DNA from: JBGSON01 sp041739085
Lineage (GTDB): Bacteria > Patescibacteriota > Gracilibacteria > CAIRYL01
Assembly: GCA_041739085.1 (NCBI GenBank)
Contig: JBGSON010000027.1
Coordinates: forward strand, 1-41,900
DNA: 41,900 nucleotides
Reading direction: 5' to 3'
Below the pieces are notes generated by a model. It had not been told where the DNA came from. It did no database searches and worked only from the letters and a program-made list of their open reading frames with translations. Below, in pieces: positions 1 to 7,142 of the stretch. The position numbers and the translations under genes were made by a program. Numbering within the stretch: the stretch's first letter is position 1; every line of letters starts with the position of its first letter.

Positions 1-627
1 GTTCTCGCGCCGCGTCGCCATATTGTCGCGGAGATAATCAAACCCGAATTCATTGTTCGTGCCGTAGGTGATGTCCGAGGAATACGCTTCTTTCCTCTCT
101 TTCGGAGTGAGTCCGTGGATGATCGTACCGACCGTAAGTCCGAGATAACGGTAGACGTGCCCCATCCATTCCGCATCTCTCTGCGCGAGGTAGTCGTTCA
201 CCGTGACGATATGGACACCTTTTCCGGAAAGAGCATTCAAATACACGGGGAGTGCCGCGACGAGCGTTTTTCCCTCTCCTGTCTTCATCTCCGCGATCTT
301 TCCCTGGTGGAGGATGATCCCTCCAATAAGCTGGACATCAAACGGTATCATTCCCCATTTCATCTCCTGGCCGCGCACCGTGCATGTTGTTCCGAATAAC
401 CTGCGGCATGCGTTTTTTACGACCGCGAACGCTTCGACGAGGAGATCATCGAGGGATTCTCCCTTTTCTATCCGGGATCTGAATTCGTCCGTTTTGCGCT
501 TCAGTTCGTCATCTGAAAGATTCTGGAGTTTCTCTTCTTCGCGGTTGATGGACTCGATTTTTCCCCAAAGGGATTTTACGATCTTCTCGTTTGGATCGCC
601 GAATATTTTTTCAATGAGCTTCAGCAT
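1..627 (-). CDS. secA: SecA preprotein translocase ATPase, N-terminal part (runs off the window)
   Basis: The first 209 residues of SecA, the cytoplasmic motor that pushes preproteins through SecYEG. Reading leftwards from the ATG at 627 the protein begins MLKLIEKIFGDPNEKI, a usual SecA start. It carries the conserved stretches of nucleotide-binding domain 1: the Walker A region MKTGEGKTLVAAL near residue 114, then TVNDYLAQRDAEWM, then YGTNNEFGFDYLRDNM. The reading frame is open to base 1, so the C-terminal three quarters lie outside the window. It is transcribed away from rny across a gap of about 500 nt. Identification is secure. Only the truncation by the window edge is notable. Confidence 0.97.
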   Translation of the reverse strand, partial: MLKLIEKIFGDPNEKIVKSLWGKIESINREEEKLQNLSDDELKRKTDEFRSRIEKGESLDDLLVEAFAVVKNACRRLFGTTCTVRGQEMKWGMIPFDVQLIGGIILHQGKIAEMKTGEGKTLVAALPVYLNALSGKGVHIVTVNDYLAQRDAEWMGHVYRYLGLTVGTIIHGLTPKERKEAYSSDITYGTNNEFGFDYLRDNMATRREN

Positions 628-1124
628 GTTATTGCGGATTTTGAAAGCAGAGAGATTCTATCAAACAGGACCGATATAAGAAAAAAGAAAAAACACAAAA
701 GAGAAAAGAATCGGGAGGTGGAAAAAATTTCCTCTTTTGTGTTTTGTGCTTTTTCTTTTTGGGACACGATATCCCATGAGCACGCGTATACCCCCCCCCA
801 TTCGGCTTCTCAGGCTAATAATCTCGTCATTGACCTTTTTCCTGGTTTTGATAAGCTTAAAGTATACAATTATTGTTCTTCACCTCGAAAAATTCCTTTT
901 TTCATTGAAGGTAGAGCGGTGCTTTCTGAATATCATTCTTATTCTCTTTGAATCTCCTTCCGTTTGCTGAGTTCCCAGTTGGAATCATTTCTATCCCCGT
1001 CCTAAGGCATTCCTCCTTCTCTTCTGAAGGAATCATGGTGTGGAGGTTTCAGGTGCTGAGGAGACTCGAGACGGGTAGCATTCATACGGATTAGCTCTCC
1101 ACATTCAAAGAAGCACTCATCGGA
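628..1124. other. Divergent secA/rny intergenic region
   Basis: This 497-nt gap has no convincing protein gene; the short open frames in it are low complexity. Its left part holds a long A/G-C/T hairpin (690-745). In the middle is a possible -10 box TATACAAT at about 861-868. Bases 996-1104 contain several complementary pairs (CCCGTC/GACGGG, ATTCCT/AGGAAT, GTGTGGAG/CTCCACAT) that could form a structured rny leader. No SRP RNA, tmRNA or RNase P RNA signature was recognised. Confidence 0.5.
690..745. repeat. Purine-arm/pyrimidine-arm inverted repeat (CACAAAAGAG family)
   Basis: AAAACACAAAAGAG at 690-703 is the exact reverse complement of CTCTTTTGTGTTTT at 732-745, and A-rich and T-rich sequence extends the pairing outside. 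The same CTTTTGTGTTTT arm recurs at about 22323-22335, 38860-38870, 21724-21736 and, in the other orientation, 27533-27545. Here it lies between divergent genes, so it is not an obvious terminator for either. Confidence 0.8.
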
Positions 1125-2732
1125 ATGTATTCAATGGAAAAGGGAAGAAAAGAACACTCTTTACTTCCTTTAACCTCATTACCAATGGGAACAGAAGCAT
1201 ATCTCCTTATCGTCGCGGCATTCGTTGTCGGCGTCGTCATCGGCTATTTTTTTAAGAGCGAAGATATCAGGGGGAAGACCCTGAAGATCGAAGCTGAAAA
1301 TGAACGCAAAATCCGTCTTGCGGAACAGGAAGTCCACGAGCTCGAAAAAAAATCTCACGAGATCCAGGATAAAACACAAAAGAAAGCTCATGAAATGATC
1401 GAAAATGCGAAAGACGAGATCGCTGAGAAAAAGCATGAGATCGAAAAACAGACATTGAAACTCGAACAGAAGGAAGAAGATCTCGACAGCAAAGTGAAAG
1501 AAACCGAGAAACAGAGAGAACTCCTCGCCAATGAGCGGGAGGATCTCAAGGCGAAACAGATGAAGGTCAATGAGACACTGGAGATGGAACAGAAAGAACT
1601 AGAAACAATCGCCAAGCTGAGCAAAGATGAAGCGAAACAGATGCTTTTCGACAAGATCGAAAAAATCGCGGAATCCGACATGATCAATAAGATGAGAAGG
1701 GCGGAGTCAAATATCAAGGAAGAAACAGACAAGCGGGCCGCGGAAGCGATCGTCCGTTCCATCCAGCGTCTCGCGTCCGATGTGACGAACGAGGCGACCG
1801 TCACTCCCGTCTCTCTCCCGAGCGACGACCTCAAGGGCCGCATCATCGGAAAGGAAGGTCGGAACATCCAGGCTTTCGAGCGGTTCACGGGATGCGATTT
1901 CATCATCGATGACACCCCGAATACCGTCATCATCTCCGGTTTTGATCTCATGCGAAGATACATCGCAAAGAAGACTCTCGAAAAACTTGTCGAGGACGGA
2001 AGGATCAACCCCTCCCGAATCGAGGAGATGGTCATGAAGGTCACGGATGATGTCGATAAAATGATCCTCGATTTCGGCGAACAGGCGGTCTACGAGACTG
2101 GAGTTTCGGGTCTTCCTCCCGAGGTCATCAAGATCCTCGGAAGACTCCGGTTCCGGACTTCCTACGGCCAGAACATGTTGAAGCATTGTATTGAAGTCGC
2201 TTTCATCGCTGAATCTCTCGCGAATATTCTCGGAGCAAACGCAGAAATCTGCAAAACAGCCGCCCTTGTCCACGATATCGGAAAGACGGTGAGCCAGGAG
2301 ATCGGAGGAAAACACGCAGTCCTCACGGGTGAGATCCTGAGGAAGTACGGAGTAAACGAGGTCATCGCGAGCACGGCGGAATCCCACCATGAAGACTTCC
2401 CGCTCGATTCGGTGGAAAAGATCATCATCCAGGCGGCGGACGCCATATCCGCCTCAAGGCCGGGAGCGAGGAGGGAAACGGCGGAGAAGTTCCTCCAGCG
2501 CATGAAAGACATCGAAGCGACCGCATCCTCCTTCAAAGGAGTCGAGAAGTGCTTTGCCATCCAAGCAGGACGGGAGGTCCGGATATTCGTCGACCCGGGA
2601 GAGGTGAGTGATCTCGACGCAAAAAAACTCTCGTGGGATGTGGCGCGGAAGCTCGAATCAGATGTCCAGTTCCCGGGAGAGATCAAGGTCTCCGTCATCA
2701 GAGAGCTCAAAGTCGTGGAAGTGGCAAAATAG
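1125..2732 (+). CDS. rny: Ribonuclease Y
   Basis: Membrane-anchored endoribonuclease that starts mRNA decay. The order of parts is typical: a transmembrane helix (YLLIVAAFVVGVVIGYFF, residues about 26-43), a long charged coiled coil (about 50-200), a KH RNA-binding domain with GRIIGKEGRNIQAFE near residue 238, and an HD phosphodiesterase domain with VHDIGK near residue 382. The C-terminus (GEIKVSVIRELKVVEVAK) matches the family ending. The start is uncertain. ATG 1125 gives 535 residues; ATG 1185 gives 515, puts the anchor at the very N-terminus and fits the usual family length of about 515-520 better. Neither start has a clear Shine-Dalgarno site. It is divergent from secA. Confidence 0.96.
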   Translation: MYSMEKGRKEHSLLPLTSLPMGTEAYLLIVAAFVVGVVIGYFFKSEDIRGKTLKIEAENERKIRLAEQEVHELEKKSHEIQDKTQKKAHEMIENAKDEIAEKKHEIEKQTLKLEQKEEDLDSKVKETEKQRELLANEREDLKAKQMKVNETLEMEQKELETIAKLSKDEAKQMLFDKIEKIAESDMINKMRRAESNIKEETDKRAAEAIVRSIQRLASDVTNEATVTPVSLPSDDLKGRIIGKEGRNIQAFERFTGCDFIIDDTPNTVIISGFDLMRRYIAKKTLEKLVEDGRINPSRIEEMVMKVTDDVDKMILDFGEQAVYETGVSGLPPEVIKILGRLRFRTSYGQNMLKHCIEVAFIAESLANILGANAEICKTAALVHDIGKTVSQEIGGKHAVLTGEILRKYGVNEVIASTAESHHEDFPLDSVEKIIIQAADAISASRPGARRETAEKFLQRMKDIEATASSFKGVEKCFAIQAGREVRIFVDPGEVSDLDAKKLSWDVARKLESDVQFPGEIKVSVIRELKVVEVAK

Positions 2733-2744
2733 GAGAAGTTAAAA

Positions 2745-2848
2745 GTTTGTAAGGTTTGTAAAGTTCGTAAAGTTCTTGCATGGGACCTCGCTGGAAGCGA
2801 TTTGCAATCGCTTCCAGAATATTTCGGCGGCGATTACAAATCGCCGCC
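2745..2848. repeat. Direct repeats plus two REP-like palindromes
   Basis: A run of 9-nt near-repeats (GTTTGTAAG, GTTTGTAAA, GTTCGTAAA; 2745-2775) is followed by two perfect palindromes. The first is CTGGAAGCGATT-TGC-AATCGCTTCCAG parts at 2791-2802 and 2806-2817. The second is GGCGGCGATT and AATCGCCGCC at 2826-2835 and 2839-2848. Both share the core GCGATT/AATCGC with a 3-nt loop. They lie just downstream of the rny stop and could serve as a 3' stabiliser, but neither is followed by a T-run. Confidence 0.8.
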
Positions 2849-2899
2849 AGCTTCAGTGCTTGCCCGCTTGGAAGCTTTCCTCCACTTGAACCTTTTTTC

Positions 2900-3292
2900 T
2901 CACTGCTTTTCCCATTTCTCCATCCCGGGAAAAATCCCCGCCGTCTTCCCGGACACCCACTCGCGGATGATCTCCAGCTTCCGGATCGTCTCAACGGGGA
3001 TCCTTACATGCCTCTCGACCGGTCCTTCCTTTCGGGAAAGGATTATCCGGATGAAACCGATAAAATCATGAGCTACTGCGGTGATCGCACCGCTGACGAT
3101 CCTTTCCTCCCCTGATTTCGGGTCCCGATAAGTGACCCGGAGATAAGAAGAAGCGTCTTTCCACGCTTCGCACCGTTCTCTCGATATTTCGCCGAGGAGG
3201 GACGGCTTTTCCTTCCCTCCATTCTCGTTCAACAGTACCTGGGGATGACCATCCATCCTCATTTCTCCGCGACGGGAAATGTCCTGATCCAT
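2900..3292 (-). CDS. Conserved-looking small protein of unknown function
   Basis: A 130-residue soluble protein with no signal peptide or membrane helix. The middle part (YLRVTYRDPKSGEERIVSG, then AHDFIGFIRIILSR) alternates hydrophobic and polar residues as beta strands do. The region VERHVRIPVETIRKLEIIREWV then looks like a strand and helix. I recognise no family. Its amino-acid composition is that of a real protein and it uses the ATC/CTC-rich codons of its neighbours, while the overlapping frames do not. It is convergent with rny, with the palindromes at 2791-2848 between them. The N-terminal 20 residues (MDQDISRRGEMRMDG) offer a second start at Met13. Confidence 0.6.
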   Translation of the reverse strand: MDQDISRRGEMRMDGHPQVLLNENGGKEKPSLLGEISRERCEAWKDASSYLRVTYRDPKSGEERIVSGAITAVAHDFIGFIRIILSRKEGPVERHVRIPVETIRKLEIIREWVSGKTAGIFPGMEKWEKQ

Positions 3293-3390
3293 ATTGTGAT
3301 GCGAATGAGTTTTTCTTTTGGACTCGTATTATATCAAAAATCATCTCTTTTCGATATCTTTCGTAACATGACTTTCCAAAAATACCTAAA

Positions 3391-3595
3391 ACCCTCTTCT
3401 CTGAGAGAAAGAAGGTGGCGGAACCGCAGGTGAATTCGATCCGAGCTTTGATCACGCGAAGCGGGAGCAGAGCGAGGACGAAAATCCTGCGTCCCGCGAA
3501 GCGGGAACGGTGTGAGAACAAAGATTCTGCGTACCCGCGAAGCGGGACCCCACACCAGAACACCCTCTTCTGAGAGAAAGAAGGTGGCGGAACCG
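3391..3595 (-). repeat. Duplicated tRNA-Asp 3' tail (direct repeat about 170 bp apart)
   Basis: The 3' end of the tRNA-Asp gene with its downstream flank (3562-3595) is repeated at 3391-3426. Both copies read ACCCTCTTCT(CT)GAGAGAAAG followed by AAGGTGGCGGAACCG on the plus strand, differing by a 2-nt insertion. The second copy therefore carries the acceptor strand, discriminator and CCA without the rest of a tRNA. The segment between them holds the CCCGC-GAA-GCGGG tandem repeats. The arrangement resembles the footprint of integration or duplication at a tRNA 3' end. Confidence 0.8.
3453..3560. repeat. Three tandem units carrying a CCCGC-GAA-GCGGG hairpin
   Basis: Units of 40-41 bp begin at about 3453, 3493 and 3534. 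Each opens with (CACGC/CCCGC)GAAGCGGG, a 5-bp stem with a GAA loop that is perfect in units 2 and 3. Each of the first two continues into a more variable tail ending TCCTGCG or TTCTGCG. There are too few units, and no conserved repeat/unique spacer pattern, for a CRISPR. The array lies immediately 3' of the minus-strand tRNA-Asp. Confidence 0.75.
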
Positions 3596-3661
3596 ACGAG
3601 ACTTGAACTCGCGACCTCCGCAGTGACAGTGCGGCGTTCTAACCAACTGAACTACGGTTCC
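3585..3661 (-). tRNA. tRNA-Asp (anticodon GTC)
   Basis: The minus strand gives a full cloverleaf. The acceptor GGAACCG pairs with CGGTTCC, the D arm is GTTC/GAAC, and the anticodon arm is CCGCA-CTGTCAC-TGCGG with anticodon GTC. The T arm contains GTTCAAGTC, the discriminator is G, and the CCA is encoded at 3585-3587. Total length is 77 nt. It decodes GAC/GAU. Its 3' end is duplicated at 3391-3426. Confidence 0.97.
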
Positions 3662-3750
3662 TTAGGTGCTCGAAAGCCGACAAATTGTAAATGGTTTTTC
3701 GGCGTCCCGCAAGTTTTTTTCTTGATGGAAATGGAGTACTCTATCCTTCG

Positions 3751-4662
3751 ATGAAAATGGAAAAAGATTTTTCTCTGGCGAAGCTCACGACATTCAGGAT
3801 CGGCGGATCGGCTGATATGTTTTGTGAAGTTGCGACAAAAGAAGATCTCCTCTCCGCCATTCGCCAAGGGCAGGAGAAGGGGGAAAGGATCCTCATCCTC
3901 GGAGGAGGATCGAATATCCTTTTTTCTGACGCGGGGTATCGGGGGATCGTCATCAGGATCCGGAACACTTCTCTCTCATTTGAGGGGGATTTCTGTACAG
4001 CGGGATCGGGGGTCCTCATCTCCACACTCGTGCAGACGGCGAAGAAAGAAGGCCTTGATCTCTCATCATTCCTCGCCCTCCCAGGGACCATCGGCGGAGC
4101 AGTCTCGGGAAACGCGGGCACTCCGACATGGGACACGTCACAGTATCTTGAGGAAGCGGAGATCTTTGATCTCGAAGCGCATGGTTTTAAAACGGTAAAA
4201 AAAGAATGGTTCGAGTTTTCCTATCGAAATTCCCGGATCCTGCGAGATCGGAGAATCATCATCTGGAGCATTCGATTACAAGCACCGAGAGCGGAGTCCT
4301 CGGTCATCCAGGAAGGATGTAAAAAGATGCTCCTCATGCGCAAGGAGAAGCAACCCCCGGGGCTTTCCGCGGGATCGTTTTTTAAAAACCTTCCGGTGTC
4401 CCCTTCTCTCCCCTATCCAAAAAATACCGCCGGATGGATGATCGATTCGATCGGAGGGAAAGGTATGAGTGTGGGGAGCGCTCAGGTCTCTGAGAAACAT
4501 GCGAATTTCCTCATGAACAACGATGGAAAGGCGACACAGAAAGACGTCATCGGCCTTGCGGAAAAAGTCGCTCTCAAAGTCTATGAGAAGTATGGAGTGA
4601 AACTCGAACCCGAGGTAAAAATCCTTGATGAGTCCGGCGATATCATCCCGCTTGAAATTTGA
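3751..4662 (+). CDS. murB: UDP-N-acetylenolpyruvoylglucosamine reductase
   Basis: FAD enzyme that uses NADPH to reduce the enolpyruvyl group to UDP-N-acetylmuramate, the second committed step of peptidoglycan precursor synthesis in the cytoplasm. The protein opens with the family's TTFRIGG motif (residues 13-19). The FAD-binding loop GGGSN is at 51-55, ALPGTIGGAVSGNAG at 109-123, and the substrate-side FSYRNSR at 156-162. The proton-donor serine lies in LSAGSFFKN (about Ser209), and the C-terminal LEPEVKIL supplies the catalytic Glu. At 303 residues it matches the shorter type II MurB. I chose ATG 3751 because the 20 in-frame residues before it look like non-coding flank. The gene overlaps the convergent RNA methyltransferase gene by 20 nt at their 3' ends. 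Confidence 0.95.
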   Translation: MKMEKDFSLAKLTTFRIGGSADMFCEVATKEDLLSAIRQGQEKGERILILGGGSNILFSDAGYRGIVIRIRNTSLSFEGDFCTAGSGVLISTLVQTAKKEGLDLSSFLALPGTIGGAVSGNAGTPTWDTSQYLEEAEIFDLEAHGFKTVKKEWFEFSYRNSRILRDRRIIIWSIRLQAPRAESSVIQEGCKKMLLMRKEKQPPGLSAGSFFKNLPVSPSLPYPKNTAGWMIDSIGGKGMSVGSAQVSEKHANFLMNNDGKATQKDVIGLAEKVALKVYEKYGVKLEPEVKILDESGDIIPLEI

Positions 4663-6127
4663 TGTCGTTCCTGGAAACAGCTCTCGGGAGAGAGTTCTTC
4701 ACTCTTCCTTCCATGATCCTCCCGAAGCCGAGTGGAAAAGAATCAAAAGTGAGGAGCACTTCTCCATCGCCTGTTCGTTCTTTCAGGGGGATGTCTTTCG
4801 CAGAGAAATATCCCTCCGCTTCTTCAGACGAGAGAGAGAGACAGTTTTTTGAAAAATGACTCCCGAAATTCTGGGCCATTTCATGAGAAGACCGGATCCC
4901 CTTTTCATGGATCTCGCAGATCGTGATCCCGATGCGGTCAAAAGCGATCCGCCCCAGGAGTGATCTGAAATCCTCAGGAAAGAGCCAGACTTCATTTCCT
5001 CTTTCCCACAATCTTTCTCCGAAGGAAGAGAGGTCGAATCCGAAGTGATCAAAGTAATAATCAGCCACGCGTTCTCTCCGGGACCGGGGAACTGGAGTAA
5101 AAGGAAATCTCTTTTCGTTTTTGTGCGTTTCCGTTCTCTGTTGTTTTTGAATGATTTTTTTGCGGATTTTTGCTACAAAAAATCCCTCGGAATCAAAGAG
5201 ATGCGGCCAGATCCGGAGGAATCCGTCTTCCGTTAATGCGCTTTCACACTTTGGAAAAAGCGCATGGAGAGGAACGAATTCAACGATCTCCGGATATGTT
5301 TCCCGCAGCGAATGCATGACTTCTTCATTCTCTTCTGAAGAGAGCGTGCAGGTGGAATACACGAGCGTTCCTCCGGGCTTGAGCGCTTCAAATGCAGAAC
5401 GAATGAGCTTCTTCTGGATCCGCGCAGCAGCGAGGATCTTCTTCTCGCTCCAGTATTGAAGCGCGGTCCGGTCTTTCCTGAATGTCCCTTCGGCCGTACA
5501 CGGGGCATCGAGGAGAATGGCGTCAAAAGCCTCGAAAAAACGTTCCCCGATATGTTCTCCTGAGGAATGGCAGAGAACGGTGTTTCTGATCCCGAGCCTT
5601 TCGATATTGGAATAGAGCCCTTTCATCCGGCTTCCGGAGAGTTCGTTGGCGATGATGACCCCTCTGTTTCCCATGATCGCTGCCATTTGAGTCGTTTTTG
5701 ATCCCGGGGCTGCGGCGACATCGAGAACAGAATGTATTCCTGTTTCCCGGTGAAAAAGCGCTCTCGGCGGGAGCATCGAACTTGCTTCCTGAATATAGAA
5801 GAGCCCCATCATGTGATCCCCAGTTTTTCCGAGAGGGATCTCTTCCCTTTCTTTCTCCTCACGGTCGATCCAGAAGCCTTCAGAACACCAGGGGATGGGG
5901 GTCAATATCCAGTTTTTTATCCTGACTCTTTCGAGAAACGAGGGGACAGAAATTTTGAGCGTATTCACCCGGATGCTTTTCCTGAGAGGGGTTATACACG
6001 CTGAGAGAAACGCTTCATGTTCATCATCATGAAGCATGTCGAGAGTCCTCTCGAGAAACGCCTGGGGAAGATTCTGGCTGTTTTTCACCGGACGGTATTC
6101 TACCTTCGGAGCAAGGATTTGTCTCAT
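4643..6127 (-). CDS. NOL1/NOP2/Sun-family RNA (cytosine-5) methyltransferase, RsmF/RsmB-like
   Basis: S-adenosylmethionine-dependent m5C methyltransferase acting on rRNA or tRNA. The N-terminal part has LRKSIRVNTLKIS (about 48-60). Motif I is VLDVAAAPGSKTTQMAA (134-150). Motif IV is DAPCTAEG with the releasing cysteine at 210, and motif VI is VYSTCTLSSEENEEV with the nucleophile cysteine at 260. Both catalytic cysteines are present, so it should be active. After the core, residues about 330-494 form a C-terminal domain like the RNA-binding extension of RsmF (YebU). The exact target base cannot be read from the sequence. It is divergent from the LysW-like gene and convergent with murB. Confidence 0.9.
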   Translation of the reverse strand: MRQILAPKVEYRPVKNSQNLPQAFLERTLDMLHDDEHEAFLSACITPLRKSIRVNTLKISVPSFLERVRIKNWILTPIPWCSEGFWIDREEKEREEIPLGKTGDHMMGLFYIQEASSMLPPRALFHRETGIHSVLDVAAAPGSKTTQMAAIMGNRGVIIANELSGSRMKGLYSNIERLGIRNTVLCHSSGEHIGERFFEAFDAILLDAPCTAEGTFRKDRTALQYWSEKKILAAARIQKKLIRSAFEALKPGGTLVYSTCTLSSEENEEVMHSLRETYPEIVEFVPLHALFPKCESALTEDGFLRIWPHLFDSEGFFVAKIRKKIIQKQQRTETHKNEKRFPFTPVPRSRRERVADYYFDHFGFDLSSFGERLWERGNEVWLFPEDFRSLLGRIAFDRIGITICEIHEKGIRSSHEMAQNFGSHFSKNCLSLSSEEAEGYFSAKDIPLKERTGDGEVLLTFDSFPLGFGRIMEGRVKNSLPRAVSRNDIKFQAG

Positions 6128-6137
6128 GAAAATTGGT

Positions 6138-6165
6138 TTGACAAGAAAAAGAAAGACTTTATGAT
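6138..6165 (+). promoter_or_regulatory. Promoter for the LysW-like gene
   Basis: TTGACA (6138-6143), a 16-nt spacer and TATGAT (6160-6165). The expected start near 6172 leaves a leader of about 15 nt before ATG 6187. Confidence 0.6.
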
Positions 6166-6186
6166 GGAGTCGTTTTTCGAGCCCTC

Positions 6187-6387
6187 ATGATGTCTCTCCT
6201 CGAATCAGAATGTCTTGAATGCGGCAACGTGATCGAACTCCCCGAGGATGTCCACGAGGGTGATCTTGTCACCTGTGAAGAATGCGGCATGGAGCTTGAG
6301 GTCTCGGCGATCAACGATGATCATGTGATTTTTGACCTTGCGCCAGAGGAAGAAGAGGATGACGACTTGGATGACGAAGAGATCTAG
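6187..6387 (+). CDS. LysW-like small acidic zinc-ribbon protein
   Basis: A 66-residue protein with CLEC (Cys9, Cys12) and CEEC (Cys30, Cys33), the two CxxC knuckles of a zinc ribbon. The motif LVTCEECGMELEV and the strongly acidic tail (EEEEDDDLDDEEI) match LysW, the amino-group carrier protein of the alpha-aminoadipate lysine/arginine pathway in Thermus and archaea. In that pathway the substrate is attached to the C-terminal glutamate of an EDWGE-type end. Here the tail ends DDEEI, so the canonical attachment end is absent and no LysX/LysZ-type partner is in view. It may be an orphan carrier or a zinc protein reused for another role. ATG 6190 is an alternative start. Its stop overlaps the stop of the convergent ACT gene by 4 nt. 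Confidence 0.8.
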   Translation: MMSLLESECLECGNVIELPEDVHEGDLVTCEECGMELEVSAINDDHVIFDLAPEEEEDDDLDDEEI

Positions 6388-7031
6388 TCTTCGCTGAAGC
6401 TCCGGAAAAGTGTATCGAAAACGAGCCGTGCGTCTTTTTTGTCGACGTAGAGGATGAGTTCGGTAAACGTCGATGAGAGTTCGACGATATTGATTCCCTG
6501 GAGAGTCACCTGTTCAATGACCGCGAAGATAAGTCCCGGTGTCTCGGCATATTTTTCGCTGAACGTTATCCCCACGGAGGCGACTGAGAAATTTTCACTT
6601 TTCGGTACATCGGGGATGTGCTTTTTTACGAGATCCCGGCATCCTTCTTCGAGGATGACCGTGATCTCGTTCCCCCCCTCCGTGACCGTGATGAATCGTC
6701 CGTCTGATTGAACTCTGTTTAAAATTTTCTCGATCCCGCGGTGCACGCCTGGATTCTTATAGAAGGTGAGCACCATGAGGTCAGAGAATATGACGACATT
6801 CTTGAATTTGAAGTTCTTCGGGAGGGGGATTATTTTTTCCCGTCTCCTCGTCATCCGTGAAAGGTTCATGAGGATCGCTGCATTCGAGACCGAATTTTGA
6901 ACGCGCCCCTCGATGAGGGGACGAAGGAAACCGGCGAGACGGGTGAGGTTGAAGAGGCGATGGGAAAATCCAAACTGGAGGTATGGATTTGTTTCGAGGG
7001 CTTCTCCGATCGCATCGGATATTTTCTTCAT
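6384..7031 (-). CDS. ACT-domain protein, possible amino-acid-responsive regulator
   Basis: A protein of 215 residues with no DNA-binding or enzyme motif that I recognise. The N-terminal half is helical and basic (NLSRMTRRREKIIPLPKNF). The C-terminal half carries an ACT-like ligand-binding fold: VASVGITFSEKYAETPGLIF, VTLQGINIVELSSTFTELIL and YVDKKDARLVFDTLF resemble the regulatory ACT repeats of aspartokinase. I chose the ATG at 7031 (MKKISDAIGEAL) rather than the upstream ATG at 7121, because the extra 30 residues would cover the promoter at 7072-7100. The adjacent LysW-like gene hints at amino-acid metabolism, but the pairing is convergent, so this is only suggestive. Confidence 0.75.
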   Translation of the reverse strand: MKKISDAIGEALETNPYLQFGFSHRLFNLTRLAGFLRPLIEGRVQNSVSNAAILMNLSRMTRRREKIIPLPKNFKFKNVVIFSDLMVLTFYKNPGVHRGIEKILNRVQSDGRFITVTEGGNEITVILEEGCRDLVKKHIPDVPKSENFSVASVGITFSEKYAETPGLIFAVIEQVTLQGINIVELSSTFTELILYVDKKDARLVFDTLFRSFSED

Positions 7032-7033
7032 AA

Positions 7034-7049
7034 TGTTATGTTCATAACA
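7034..7049. promoter_or_regulatory. 16-bp palindrome just upstream of the ACT-protein start codon
   Basis: TGTTATG-TT-CATAACA is a perfect palindrome (7-bp arms, 2-nt centre). It lies between the inferred transcription start (about 7065) and ATG 7031 of the minus-strand gene. It could be an operator, possibly autoregulatory, or a small leader hairpin covering the start codon. Confidence 0.5.
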
Positions 7050-7071
7050 GAAAGATATATTTCTATCCACT

Positions 7072-7100
7072 TTTATAATTAAATTTTTCCTTTCTGTAAA
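7072..7100 (-). promoter_or_regulatory. Promoter for the ACT-protein gene
   Basis: Read on the minus strand: TTTACA (7100-7095), a 17-nt spacer and TATAAA (7077-7072). The start would be near 7065. Confidence 0.65.
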
Positions 7101-7142
7101 GGTGAGATACAACAAGCACACGATTTTTTATCATTTCTCAAT

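Noticed and set aside
628..1124. SRP RNA, tmRNA or RNase P RNA in the secA/rny gap
   Set aside because: None of the diagnostic conserved cores was found; only weak pairing remains.
1125..2732. Several long open frames on the minus strand across rny
   Set aside because: They are antisense shadows: their composition is Ser/Arg-rich, they carry no motifs, and the plus-strand frame is a full RNase Y.
3453..3560. Three regularly spaced repeats that could be a short CRISPR array
   Set aside because: Units are tandem (40-41 bp), the conserved part is only about 13 bp, the rest is partly shared, and no cas genes are present.
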